DNA of 64,000 nt, from contig NZ_MBEI01000053.1 in assembly GCF_001953985.1 (NCBI RefSeq), positions 1 through 64,000 on the forward strand, read 5' to 3'. The DNA comes from Mycobacterium colombiense. Lineage in GTDB: Bacteria > Actinomycetota > Actinomycetes > Mycobacteriales > Mycobacteriaceae. Positions 9,092 through 19,916 of the stretch are shown here, one piece after another. Position 1 is the stretch's first letter; each line of letters opens with the position of its first letter. Under the pieces are notes generated by a model that worked only from the letters and a program-made list of their open reading frames with translations, ran no database searches and had not been told where the DNA came from. Position numbers and translations under genes: made by a program.

Positions 9092-9859
9092 GTGGAACCG
9101 GTTTACGGGACTGTCATTCAGCTCGCCCGCCTGGTCTGGCGTGTCCAGGGTCTGAAAATCACCATCGCGGGTGTGGAGAACCTGCCGAAAAGCGGCGGTG
9201 CGGTGATCGCGATCAACCACACCGGCTACCTGGACTTCACCTTCGCGGGACTGCCGGCCTACAAGCAGGGCCTGGGTCGCAAGGTGCGGTTCATGGCCAA
9301 GCAGGAGGTTTTCGACCACAAGTTCACCGGGCCGATCATGCGCAGCCTGCGGCACATCTCGGTGAATCGGCAAGACGGCGCCGCCTCCTTCGAGGCCGCC
9401 GTCCGGCACTTGAAGGACGGCGAGCTGGTCGGCGTCTACCCCGAAGCCACGATCAGCCGCAGCTTCGAGATCAAGGAATTCAAATCGGGGGCCGCGCGCA
9501 TGGCCGTCGAGGCCGGGGTGCCGATCGTTCCGCACATCGTCTGGGGTGCCCAGCGGATCTGGACCAAGGACCACCCGAAGAAGCTGTGGCGTCCGAAGGT
9601 TCCGATCATGGTGCTGGTCGGCGAACCGATCGAGCCGACGCTGGGCATCGAGGAACTGAAGGGTCTGCTGCATTCGCGCATGCAGCATCTGCTCGAGCGC
9701 GCGCAGGAGATGTACGGGCCGCACCCGGCCGGCGAGTTCTGGGTGCCCCACCGGTTGGGCGGAGGCGCTCCGTCGCTGGCGCAAGCGGCCCAGCTGGAGG
9801 CCGAGGAGGCGGCCGCGCGGGCGGCCCGCCGGGCCCGGTCCGCAGGGGCGTCGGAGTAG
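9092..9859 (+). CDS. 1-acylglycerol-3-phosphate acyltransferase-like protein, paralogue 1 (Rv3816c-like)
   Basis: 255 residues from a GTG start (MEPVYGTVIQLARLVW). PlsC family: catalytic block I NHTGYLDF (HX4D), block III VGVYPEATISRSF, block IV VPIVPHIVWGAQRIW. PlsC proteins acylate a lysophospholipid at the membrane. The protein lacks a clear membrane span and ends in an A/R-rich tail. It is first of three adjacent paralogues with identical domain layout and the shared C-terminal signature WVPHRLGGGAPS. Lipid specificity is unknown. Confidence 0.9.
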   Translation: MEPVYGTVIQLARLVWRVQGLKITIAGVENLPKSGGAVIAINHTGYLDFTFAGLPAYKQGLGRKVRFMAKQEVFDHKFTGPIMRSLRHISVNRQDGAASFEAAVRHLKDGELVGVYPEATISRSFEIKEFKSGAARMAVEAGVPIVPHIVWGAQRIWTKDHPKKLWRPKVPIMVLVGEPIEPTLGIEELKGLLHSRMQHLLERAQEMYGPHPAGEFWVPHRLGGGAPSLAQAAQLEAEEAAARAARRARSAGASE

Positions 9860-9865
9860 TGATCG

Positions 9866-10621
9866 ATGGTGGAGCCGACCTTCCGCGCTTTGGAGCTTCT
9901 GGCTCAACTGGCGGTCAAGGCCACCGGCACCAAAATCACCTACCGGGGTGAGGAGCAGATCCCCGGGCGGGGCGGCGCCGTGGTGGCGATCAACCACACC
10001 AGCTATGTCGACTTCCTGCCCGCCGCGCTGGCGGTACACCGCCGGGGACGCCGGCTGAGGTTCATGATCAAAGCCGAGATGCAGCAGGTCAAGCCTGTCA
10101 ATTTCCTGATCAAGCACACCCGGACCATCCCGGTGGACCGCGGCGCCGGGGCGGGTGCCTATGCGATCGCGGTGCAACGGCTGCGCGAAGGTGAGCTGGT
10201 CGGGGTGTACCCGGAAGCCACGATCAGCCGCAGCTTCGAGCTCAAGGAGTTCAAGTCCGGCGCGGCCCGGATGGCCATCGAAGCCGACGTCCCGATCGTG
10301 CCGGTGATCGTCTGGGGAGCGCAGCGAATCTGGACCAAGGATCACCCGCGGAATGTGGGCCGTGCCAAAACACCCATTACTGTGCAGGTAGGCGCGCCGA
10401 TATCGGCGCGCGAAGACATCGCGCAGACCGACGCTGCCCTGCGCGACTCGATGACCACCTTGCTGCACTTGGCGCAACAGGACTATCCGGGCGAGCCCGG
10501 GGCGTACTGGATGCCGCACCGGCTGGGCGGCGGAGCGCCAACGATGGCGGAGGCCGCGCGCATGGAGGCCACCGAGGCGGCGGCCCGCTCGGCCAAACGG
10601 ACCGAGCCCCCGTCGCAGTAG
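9866..10621 (+). CDS. 1-acylglycerol-3-phosphate acyltransferase-like protein, paralogue 2 (Rv3815c-like)
   Basis: 251 residues, ATG 6 bp after the stop of paralogue 1. PlsC motifs NHTSYVDF, VGVYPEATISRSF and VPIVPVIVWGAQRIW are present, and the C-terminal WMPHRLGGGAPT matches its neighbours. Between paralogues 1 and 2 the DNA around the EATISRSF block is identical over about 27 bp (compare 9441 and 10219 regions), against more diverged flanks. Probably co-transcribed with both neighbours. Confidence 0.9.
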   Translation: MVEPTFRALELLAQLAVKATGTKITYRGEEQIPGRGGAVVAINHTSYVDFLPAALAVHRRGRRLRFMIKAEMQQVKPVNFLIKHTRTIPVDRGAGAGAYAIAVQRLREGELVGVYPEATISRSFELKEFKSGAARMAIEADVPIVPVIVWGAQRIWTKDHPRNVGRAKTPITVQVGAPISAREDIAQTDAALRDSMTTLLHLAQQDYPGEPGAYWMPHRLGGGAPTMAEAARMEATEAAARSAKRTEPPSQ

Positions 10622-10635
10622 GCGAAGGAGAAGAC

Positions 10636-11421
10636 ATGCCCGAGGGGTTCTACCGGCTGGCGGAGTGGATCGTCCCGCCGATGGTTGCGATGCAGGGGAC
10701 CAAGTTCACCTATCACGGCCTGGAGAACATTCCGGCGCGCGGCGGCGCCCTGCTGGCCCAGAACCACACCAGCTACCTGGACTGGCTCCCGACGCTGATG
10801 GCCGTCCGCGAGCGTAAGCGGCGCGCGTACTTCATGATCAAGGCCGAGATGGCCGACGTGAAGGCGGTCAACTACGTCATCAATCACGCCCGGCTCATCC
10901 CGGTGGATCGCAGGTCGGGACACGACGCCCTCGATGTGGCCGTGCAGCGCATGCGCGAGGGTGAGCTGATCGGGATGCACCCCGAGGCCACCATCAGCCG
11001 CAGTTTCGAATTGCGCGAGTTCAAGACCGGGGCGGCGCGCATGGCGCTGGACGCCCGGGTGCCGATCGTCCCGATCGTGGTGTGGGGCGCTCACCGGATC
11101 TGGCCCAAGGACCACCCGAAGAAGGTGTTTCGCAACAAGGTTCCGATCACCGTCGCGGCCGGGCAGCCGTTGCCGCCGCGGGGCACGCCCGAGGAACTCA
11201 ACCTGCTGTTGCGTTCGGCGATGAACGACCTGCTGTATTGGGTGCAGGAGGAATATCCGCACCCGAAAGACGAATACTGGGTGCCGCGCCGGCTGGGCGG
11301 CAGCGCTCCCACCCAGGAGGATTCCCGGGCACTCCGATTGTCGGAGTTGCAGGAGCGGTTGCAGAAGTACGGAACCGACGGCGTGACGCGACCCGGGCAG
11401 ACCCAGAGCGGGCGGCATTGA
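10636..11421 (+). CDS. 1-acylglycerol-3-phosphate acyltransferase-like protein, paralogue 3 (Rv3814c-like)
   Basis: 261 residues, ATG at 10636 with GGCGAAGGAGAAG upstream, 14 bp after paralogue 2. PlsC motifs NHTSYLDW, IGMHPEATISRSF and VPIVPIVVWGAHRIW are all intact. The C-terminal tail after WVPRRLGGSAPT is longer and more charged than in the other two. It is the most diverged copy at the DNA level. An operon of three acyltransferases plus the HAD phosphatase suggests a glycerolipid remodelling unit, which is inference. Confidence 0.9.
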   Translation: MPEGFYRLAEWIVPPMVAMQGTKFTYHGLENIPARGGALLAQNHTSYLDWLPTLMAVRERKRRAYFMIKAEMADVKAVNYVINHARLIPVDRRSGHDALDVAVQRMREGELIGMHPEATISRSFELREFKTGAARMALDARVPIVPIVVWGAHRIWPKDHPKKVFRNKVPITVAAGQPLPPRGTPEELNLLLRSAMNDLLYWVQEEYPHPKDEYWVPRRLGGSAPTQEDSRALRLSELQERLQKYGTDGVTRPGQTQSGRH

Positions 11422-11455
11422 GCGGTCCGGCCAGCCGCAGCGGCGGGCGGTTTCG

Positions 11456-12271
11456 ATGACCCTGCCGGCGCTCATCGCCTGCGACGTCGACGGCACCCTG
11501 TTCGACGACGACGAGACGATCTCACCGCGCACCCGCGACGCGATCCGCGCCGCGGTTGCTTCCGGCGCGCAGTTCGTGGTGGCGACCGGCCGTCCGCCGC
11601 GCTGGATCCGGCCCGTCGTCGATGCGCTGGGTTTCGCGCCAGTCTCGGTGTGCGCCAACGGTGCCGTCATCTATGACGCCGCGACCGACCGGGTGGTGTC
11701 GACCCGCACGCTGGCCGTCGACACCCTGGCCGAGCTGGCGGAAGTGGCGACCCGCGTCATCCCCGGCGCGGGGCTGGCAGTCGAGCGGATCGGCGAAAGC
11801 GCCCACGACACGGCGACGCCCCAGTTCGTCAGCTCGCCGGGCTACGAGCATGCCTGGCTGAACCCGGACAACACCGAGGTGTCGATCCAGGATCTGCTCA
11901 GCGCCCCGGCCATCAAGCTGCTCATTCGTCGATCCGGGGCCCGCAGCGCCGACATGGCCGCCGAACTGGCCAAGCACGTCGGCATCGAGGGCGACATCAC
12001 CTACTCCACCAACAACGGCCTGATCGAGATCGTGCCGCTGGGCACCAGCAAGGCCACCGGCATCGACGAGATCGCCCGGCCGCTGGAGATCGCCCGCGAG
12101 GAGGTGGTGGCGTTCGGCGACATGCCCAACGACCTGCCGATGCTGCGCTGGGCGGGGCACGGCGTGGCGATGGGCAATGCCCATCCGGACGTGCAGGCGG
12201 CCGCCGACGAGGTCACCACCGCCAACAATGACGACGGGGTTGGCCGCGTGCTGGAACGCTGGTGGCTTTAG
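11456..12271 (+). CDS. HAD-superfamily Cof-type phosphatase (Rv3813c-like)
   Basis: 271 residues. HAD motif I ACDVDGTLFDDDE (nucleophile Asp10, general acid Asp12), motif II VVATGRPPRW, motif III lysine in GTSKATGIDEIA, motif IV FGDMPNDLPML. The large C2b cap between residues ~85 and 190 places it in the Cof/YwpJ group, usually sugar-phosphate or nucleotide phosphatases. It follows the acyltransferases by 34 bp on the same strand and converges with the amidase gene, 7 bp away. The true substrate is unknown. Confidence 0.9.
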   Translation: MTLPALIACDVDGTLFDDDETISPRTRDAIRAAVASGAQFVVATGRPPRWIRPVVDALGFAPVSVCANGAVIYDAATDRVVSTRTLAVDTLAELAEVATRVIPGAGLAVERIGESAHDTATPQFVSSPGYEHAWLNPDNTEVSIQDLLSAPAIKLLIRRSGARSADMAAELAKHVGIEGDITYSTNNGLIEIVPLGTSKATGIDEIARPLEIAREEVVAFGDMPNDLPMLRWAGHGVAMGNAHPDVQAAADEVTTANNDDGVGRVLERWWL

Positions 12272-12278
12272 CGGCCGG

Positions 12279-13928
12279 TCACGTGGGCGTCGGGTGCGAC
12301 GGCAGCGAGAAGTGCTCGGCCGGAACCGTTGGGCCGCTGGGGGATTCGGTCGTCAGCGGAACCGTGATCCCGTCGACGACCTCGGAGACGTTTCCGGTCA
12401 GCCGCTCGTAGTTCAGCGTGCCGTGCTGGAAGTTCTGCGTAATCTGCAGCGGCTCTTGGATTTCCGCGCTGGTCGGCAAGCCGAGCGGGCCGCGTTCGTA
12501 GCTCTCCGAGCCCCAGGCGTCGTAGATGGCGCCGGTCACCGGCTGGGCGCCGGTCTCGGGTGACCAGTACATCGCGCCCCGGGCGAACGTGACGAAGCGG
12601 GCGTCGCCTTCCGCGCTGTCCTCCGGGGAGGTCGGCGAGCCCAGCACGCTGCTCATCCCGCCGATCTCCTGCCAGTGGTCATAGATCGCACCGCCCTGCA
12701 GCGCCTTGAGCAGTTCCTCCGGCGGATCGTTGACATGCGATGCGATGTCACGTATTTCGTCCATCAGCGCGTAGGCGGCGTTGCCCGGGCAATCGGTGTT
12801 CCCGACGTCGCGATGGGTGAAGATGGTCGGCAGCGTCGCGATGGAGCCGGCCGGGAAGGTGGTGTAGTGGCTGCCCGCCGACTCCAGTTGCACCGTGCCC
12901 TTGGGGTCGACGTTGTCCAGGCCCAGCCGCCAGCCGAGCAGCCGGCCCATGGTTCGGAGCTGGATCGGAGTGGGGGGCACGTCGTCGAAGTTGCCGATCA
13001 TCGCCACACCCCAGGTGTTGCGATTGAAGCCGCCGGTGTGGAAGGCCTCGACCGCCTTGGCGAGTCCGCCTGCGCTGCCTTCGAATACCTGGCCGTACTT
13101 GTCGACCAGCGCGTTGTAGGCGATGTCGCACCAGCCCAGCGTCTTGCTGTGGTAGGTGTAAATCGCCTTGACGATGCCGGCCGATTCCAGCGGCGAATAG
13201 TCATTGCTGCCCGCGGTGTGGTGCACGACCGCCGCGCGAATCCCGTTGTCGTACTGCGGGCTACCGCAGCGCAGCGACTCGTCGGCGCCCCACTGCGCGC
13301 GGCTGATGATGGGCGGGGCCTGCCCCGGCATCAGCACCCCGGCCGGTGGCGTCCAATGCGTTTCGGCTGGCGCTTGCGGTGGAGAGATGAGGACGGCCGA
13401 GATGTTCTGGCCGAAGGGCTGTTCCCTGGATGCCGGCTTGTAGCCCAGGTCGGGTTTCTCGCCCGGCGGCGCCGGCGGCGGCTGCGTCACCGCCGCGTTG
13501 AGCGGACGGGTGACCGCGATCTGAACGGTCGTGGTGGTGCCGACGAACACCGGATCGGTGCCGCGTGGCCCCTCCGTCGCGGACTCTGCGCCGCCCGCTC
13601 GGGACGCCGGGTCGGGTGCCGCGGTTTCGTATTCGGTCTGATACCAGGGGCCCCACGAGCCGTCGGGGCGCTTCGCGCGCACGCGGGTCGACGTGCCGGC
13701 CAGGTCGCCGGTCAGGGCGACCAGCGAAAACGGGGTGGCCTGACTGATTTCGCGCACCGTGACGCCCGCGCCCAGCCCGATCAGCGGCTGCTCGACGAGT
13801 TGGGTGCCGCGTGACGGCGGCGCGCCGACGGTGCCGCGGTCGCGTGTCGTGCCCGCCACCCACGAGACGAGGACGACGGTCGCCGCCATGGCGGTGAGCA
13901 ACATCGTTGGCGCACGACTGCGAGACAC
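12279..13928 (-). CDS. Secreted N-acetylmuramoyl-L-alanine amidase with LGFP repeats (Rv3811-like)
   Basis: 549 residues. N-terminal signal or anchor (MLLTAMAATVVLVSWVAG). The middle holds a PGRP/amidase-2 domain beginning IISRAQWGADESL, with zinc-ligand candidates in AAVVHHTAGSNDYS, NTWGVAMIGNFD and FTHRDVGNTDCPG. Such enzymes cut the lactyl-L-alanine amide of peptidoglycan. The C-terminal ~150 residues hold LGFP-type repeats (GMSSVLGSPTSPE, RGPLGLPTSAEI), which in corynebacterial relatives help anchor proteins to arabinogalactan. M. tuberculosis has a PE_PGRS gene between this gene and the HAD gene; none is present here. Confidence 0.92.
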   Translation of the reverse strand: MSRSRAPTMLLTAMAATVVLVSWVAGTTRDRGTVGAPPSRGTQLVEQPLIGLGAGVTVREISQATPFSLVALTGDLAGTSTRVRAKRPDGSWGPWYQTEYETAAPDPASRAGGAESATEGPRGTDPVFVGTTTTVQIAVTRPLNAAVTQPPPAPPGEKPDLGYKPASREQPFGQNISAVLISPPQAPAETHWTPPAGVLMPGQAPPIISRAQWGADESLRCGSPQYDNGIRAAVVHHTAGSNDYSPLESAGIVKAIYTYHSKTLGWCDIAYNALVDKYGQVFEGSAGGLAKAVEAFHTGGFNRNTWGVAMIGNFDDVPPTPIQLRTMGRLLGWRLGLDNVDPKGTVQLESAGSHYTTFPAGSIATLPTIFTHRDVGNTDCPGNAAYALMDEIRDIASHVNDPPEELLKALQGGAIYDHWQEIGGMSSVLGSPTSPEDSAEGDARFVTFARGAMYWSPETGAQPVTGAIYDAWGSESYERGPLGLPTSAEIQEPLQITQNFQHGTLNYERLTGNVSEVVDGITVPLTTESPSGPTVPAEHFSLPSHPTPT

Positions 13929-14004
13929 CAGCTGATGTTACGTGTGTTTCTAATGTTATCTATGGGACGACACGAACTGCACGCCGGCGAATCTGCACAA
14001 AATC

Positions 14005-14036
14005 GACGGCACCGCAGATGATTCTGCGGTGCCGTC
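14005..14036 (-). terminator. Intrinsic terminator after erp
   Basis: A perfect 14-bp inverted repeat (arm GACGGCACCGCAGA, 4-nt loop) lies 21 bp beyond the erp stop codon. Read on the minus strand it is followed by CGATTTT, a short U-tract. It separates erp from the amidase gene downstream. It is one of the cleanest rho-independent terminator shapes in the window. Confidence 0.8.
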
Positions 14037-14057
14037 TTGTGGAGGGTTTGTTAAGGA

Positions 14058-15101
14058 CTAGACCGGGGGCAGGGCCGGTACCGCACCGGCGGCCGCCGGC
14101 AAGGCACCGGCCGCACCCGCGGCGGCGGGAAGAGCGCCCGCGGCGGCACCCGGGAGGGCGCCCGCGGCACCAGGCAGGGCACCGGCGGCACCCGGCAGCG
14201 CACCGGCGGCACCAGGCAGGGCGCCGGCCGCACCCGGCAGGGCGCTCGCGGCACCGGCGCCGCCATGCATGCCCTGCGTGATGGCCGGCATGACCAGGCC
14301 CTTGAGCAGGTCGATCGCCTGGCCCGCACCCAGCTGGTTGGCTGCTTGCATCACGTCGTTGACCAGACCGCCGCTGGCACCACCGGTGCTCGAACCGCCG
14401 CCCAGGCCGGTACCGCCGCCGATCGGCGAAGCGTTACCGAAGGACGACGGGTCGCCCAGGATCGGGTAGGTGCCACCGGCGCCCGGGTCCAGCCCGGCTG
14501 CGGAGTCGATCGGCACCTCACTCGGCGACATCGCCGTGCCCCCCAGGCCCGGAGTGACCCCAGCCGGGCTGGTCAGCCCGGGGTTGGACAGCGCCGGGTT
14601 GAGCCCGGCACCCGGGGTCGCGACACCGCCACCGGGCGTGGTCGGCAACGCGCCGGGCGCGGTGAGCCCGGGCGTCATGGGCGCCATCCCGGGGCTCGTC
14701 AGGCCCGGGCTCGTCAAGCCGGGACTGGTCAAGCCGGGGCTGGCCAGGCCGGGGCTGGTAACGCCCGGATTGGTCAGGCCAGTCGTCCCCAGCCCGGGGG
14801 TTCCGAGGCCGGGAGTGCCCAGGCCGGGGCTGGCGAGACCCGGCGTGCCGGTCGCACCCCCGCTCAAGGCCGGTATCGGGGGCATGTTGATCCCGAATTG
14901 CGACAGGCCCTGCGACAGCGCGCCCATCAGCTCGCCGGGCAGGTCACTCATCACCGCGGCCTGCTTGAACTCGTGGTGCTCGGGCGCCTTGTTGCCGGCG
15001 GTCGATTCGTAGACAAGGAAGTACGCGCAAGGACTCGCCACTGCCAGGGCGGCAACCGCGCTCATGGCTGTTGAGAGCTTGCGTCGGCGTCGGTTCGGCA
15101 C
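14058..15101 (-). CDS. erp: Exported repetitive protein Erp
   Basis: 347 residues from the GTG at 15101 (first residues PNRRRRKLSTAMSAVAAL match mycobacterial Erp; upstream AGAGGAGACTTCC). Signal peptide to about residue 30, then the conserved N-terminal domain (EHHEFKQAAVMSDLPGEL, GINMPP). A central tract of PGLxS/PGLxT five-residue repeats follows, then a conserved region (GLDPGAGGTYPILGDPSS, LVNDVMQAANQLGA) and a C-terminal A/P-rich tract of GALPGAA repeats. Erp is a surface-exposed virulence factor needed for growth in macrophages in pathogenic mycobacteria. It is monocistronic, divergent from glf, with its own terminator. An upstream extension to 15272 is a spurious open frame. Confidence 0.95.
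   Translation of the reverse strand: MPNRRRRKLSTAMSAVAALAVASPCAYFLVYESTAGNKAPEHHEFKQAAVMSDLPGELMGALSQGLSQFGINMPPIPALSGGATGTPGLASPGLGTPGLGTPGLGTTGLTNPGVTSPGLASPGLTSPGLTSPGLTSPGMAPMTPGLTAPGALPTTPGGGVATPGAGLNPALSNPGLTSPAGVTPGLGGTAMSPSEVPIDSAAGLDPGAGGTYPILGDPSSFGNASPIGGGTGLGGGSSTGGASGGLVNDVMQAANQLGAGQAIDLLKGLVMPAITQGMHGGAGAASALPGAAGALPGAAGALPGAAGALPGAAGALPGAAAGALPAAAGAAGALPAAAGAVPALPPV
14090..14255 (-). repeat. Coding 21-bp repeats in erp (GALPGAA heptads)
   Basis: Tandem 21-bp units on the minus strand encode six or seven copies of the heptapeptide GALPGAA, degenerating towards the stop (GALPAAAGA, GAVPALPPV). The unit length keeps the reading frame. The M. tuberculosis protein as I recall it ends in a different A/P-rich tail without this heptad array. 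Confidence 0.8.
14683..14862 (-). repeat. Coding 15-bp repeats in erp (PGLxS/T pentads)
   Basis: About a dozen 15-bp units on the minus strand encode the PGLTS/PGLAS/PGLGT pentapeptides that define Erp. Copy number and wording of this tract are known to differ between mycobacterial species. Here the series runs from TGTPGLASPG to TSPGMAPMTPG. Confidence 0.8.
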
Positions 15102-18441
<3,340 letters not shown>

Positions 18442-18449
<8 letters not shown>

Positions 18450-18987
18450 GGCCGCCGCGGCGCAGGCGCCGCGCGGCGAGGTGGCCGCGCTGGTCGCCGT
18501 CCAAGCGGCACTGAGCGAGCGTCCCGGGGCGCTGTCGGTGGCGCGCGCGCTGTCCCACTTCGGCGAGCACAGCATCGGCTGGGTTGCCGTCGCCGCGGTC
18601 GGCGCGGTGTTGTCCCCGAAGCGGCGCCGGGACTGGCTGGTGGCCGGGGCCGGGGCTTTCGCCGCACACGCCGCGGCCGTCATCCTCAAGCGGATCGTGC
18701 GCCGCAAGCGGCCGCATGACCCCGCCGTCGTGGTCAACGTCGGAACGCCCAGCAAATTGAGTTTCCCGTCGGCGCATGCCACTTCGACCACTGCCGCGGC
18801 GGTGCTGATGGGCCGGACCACGGGTCTGCCGCTGTCCGCTGTCCTGGTGCCCCCAATGGCGTTGTCGCGGATGCTGCTGGGCGTGCACTACCCCAGCGAC
18901 GTGGCGTTCGGCATCGCCCTGGGTGCCGTCGTCGCGGCGATCGCGCGCCGCGCAGGAGAGGTCGCAAGAGGTGAGCCGCATGAGTGA
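18442..18987 (+). CDS. PAP2 phosphatase, candidate decaprenylphosphoryl-5-phosphoribose phosphatase (Rv3807c-like)
   Basis: 181 residues. The three PAP2 signatures are present: K83...RP90-91 (KRIVRRKRPHD), PSAH 109-112 (SFPSAHATS), and SR142-143...H149...D153 (SRMLLGVHYPSD). Several hydrophobic spans fit a membrane enzyme. In mycobacteria this gene is proposed to dephosphorylate the UbiA product, on the route to decaprenyl-phosphoryl-ribose and then -arabinose. It overlaps glfT2 by 8 bp and ubiA by 8 bp, so translation is probably coupled. Confidence 0.92.
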
Positions 18988-19888
18988 GGACGTCGTGACC
19001 CGACCGCCCGCCAACCTGGTCGCCGGGGTGATCAAGGCGATCCGCCCCCGGCAGTGGGTGAAGAACGTACTGGTGCTGGCCGCGCCGGTGGCCGGGCTGG
19101 GCAGCGGTATCCGCTACGACTACGGGCAGATGCTCACGCAGGTGGGCTTGGCGTTCGTGGTGTTCAGCCTCGCGGCGTCGTCGGTGTATCTGGTCAACGA
19201 CGTGCGCGATGTCGAGGCCGACCGCGAGCACCCGACCAAGCGGTTCCGGCCGATCGCGGCCGGCATCGTCCCCGAGTGGCTGGCGTACTTCTTGGCGCTG
19301 CTGCTGGGTGTGGCCTCGCTGGGCATCGCGTGGACGGTGACGCCCAACCTGACGCTGGTGATGGCCGTCTACCTCGTCATGCAGCTGGCGTACTGCTTCG
19401 GCCTCAAACATCAAGCGGTGCTTGACATCTGCATCGTGTCGTCGGCGTATCTGCTGCGGGCCATCGCCGGTGGTGTGGCCACCGATATCCCGCTGTCGCA
19501 GTGGTTCCTGCTGTCGGCCGCGTTCGCCTCGCTGTTCATGGTGGCCGGCAAGCGCTACGCCGAGCTGCAGCTGGCCGAGCGCACCGGCGCGGCCATCCGC
19601 AAGTCGCTGGAGAGCTACACCAGCACTTATCTGCGCTTCGTCTGGACGCTGTCGGCCACCGCGGTGGTGATCTGCTACGGCCTGTGGGCGTTCGAGCGCG
19701 ACCGCCATTCGGGGTCCTGGTTCGCGGTGTCCATGGTTCCGTTCACCATCGCGATCCTGCGTTACGCGGTCGACGTGGACGGCGGGCTGGCCGGCGAGCC
19801 CGAAGACATCGCGCTGCGGGACCGGGTGCTGCAGCTGCTGTTCCTGGCGTGGGTCGCGACAGTCGGAGCCGCCGTTGCCTTCGGTTAG
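18980..19888 (+). CDS. ubiA: Decaprenyl-phosphate phosphoribosyltransferase (DPPR synthase)
   Basis: UbiA-superfamily integral membrane enzyme that transfers phosphoribose from PRPP to decaprenyl phosphate, the first step to the arabinan donor DPA. 302 residues from the ATG at 18980 (MSEDVVTRPPANLVAG), the length of the M. tuberculosis protein. First aspartate motif N73-D74-V-R-D77-V-E-A-D81, a lysine/arginine-rich PTKRFRP loop, and a second acidic motif in DVDGGLAGEPEDIALRD. About nine membrane spans. Mutations in this gene contribute to high-level ethambutol resistance in M. tuberculosis. An upstream in-frame start at 18923 would lie inside the PAP2 gene. Confidence 0.96.
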   Translation: MSEDVVTRPPANLVAGVIKAIRPRQWVKNVLVLAAPVAGLGSGIRYDYGQMLTQVGLAFVVFSLAASSVYLVNDVRDVEADREHPTKRFRPIAAGIVPEWLAYFLALLLGVASLGIAWTVTPNLTLVMAVYLVMQLAYCFGLKHQAVLDICIVSSAYLLRAIAGGVATDIPLSQWFLLSAAFASLFMVAGKRYAELQLAERTGAAIRKSLESYTSTYLRFVWTLSATAVVICYGLWAFERDRHSGSWFAVSMVPFTIAILRYAVDVDGGLAGEPEDIALRDRVLQLLFLAWVATVGAAVAFG

Positions 19889-19916
19889 CCCCGAACTGCA
19901 GGCTCTCAAAGCGCGC

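Noticed and set aside
14090..14255. Possible 21-bp intergenic repeat array
   Set aside because: It lies inside the erp coding frame and encodes heptapeptides, so it is annotated as a coding repeat.
14676..14870. Regular short repeats resembling a CRISPR or minisatellite
   Set aside because: They are 15-bp in-frame coding repeats of Erp without unique spacers of constant length.
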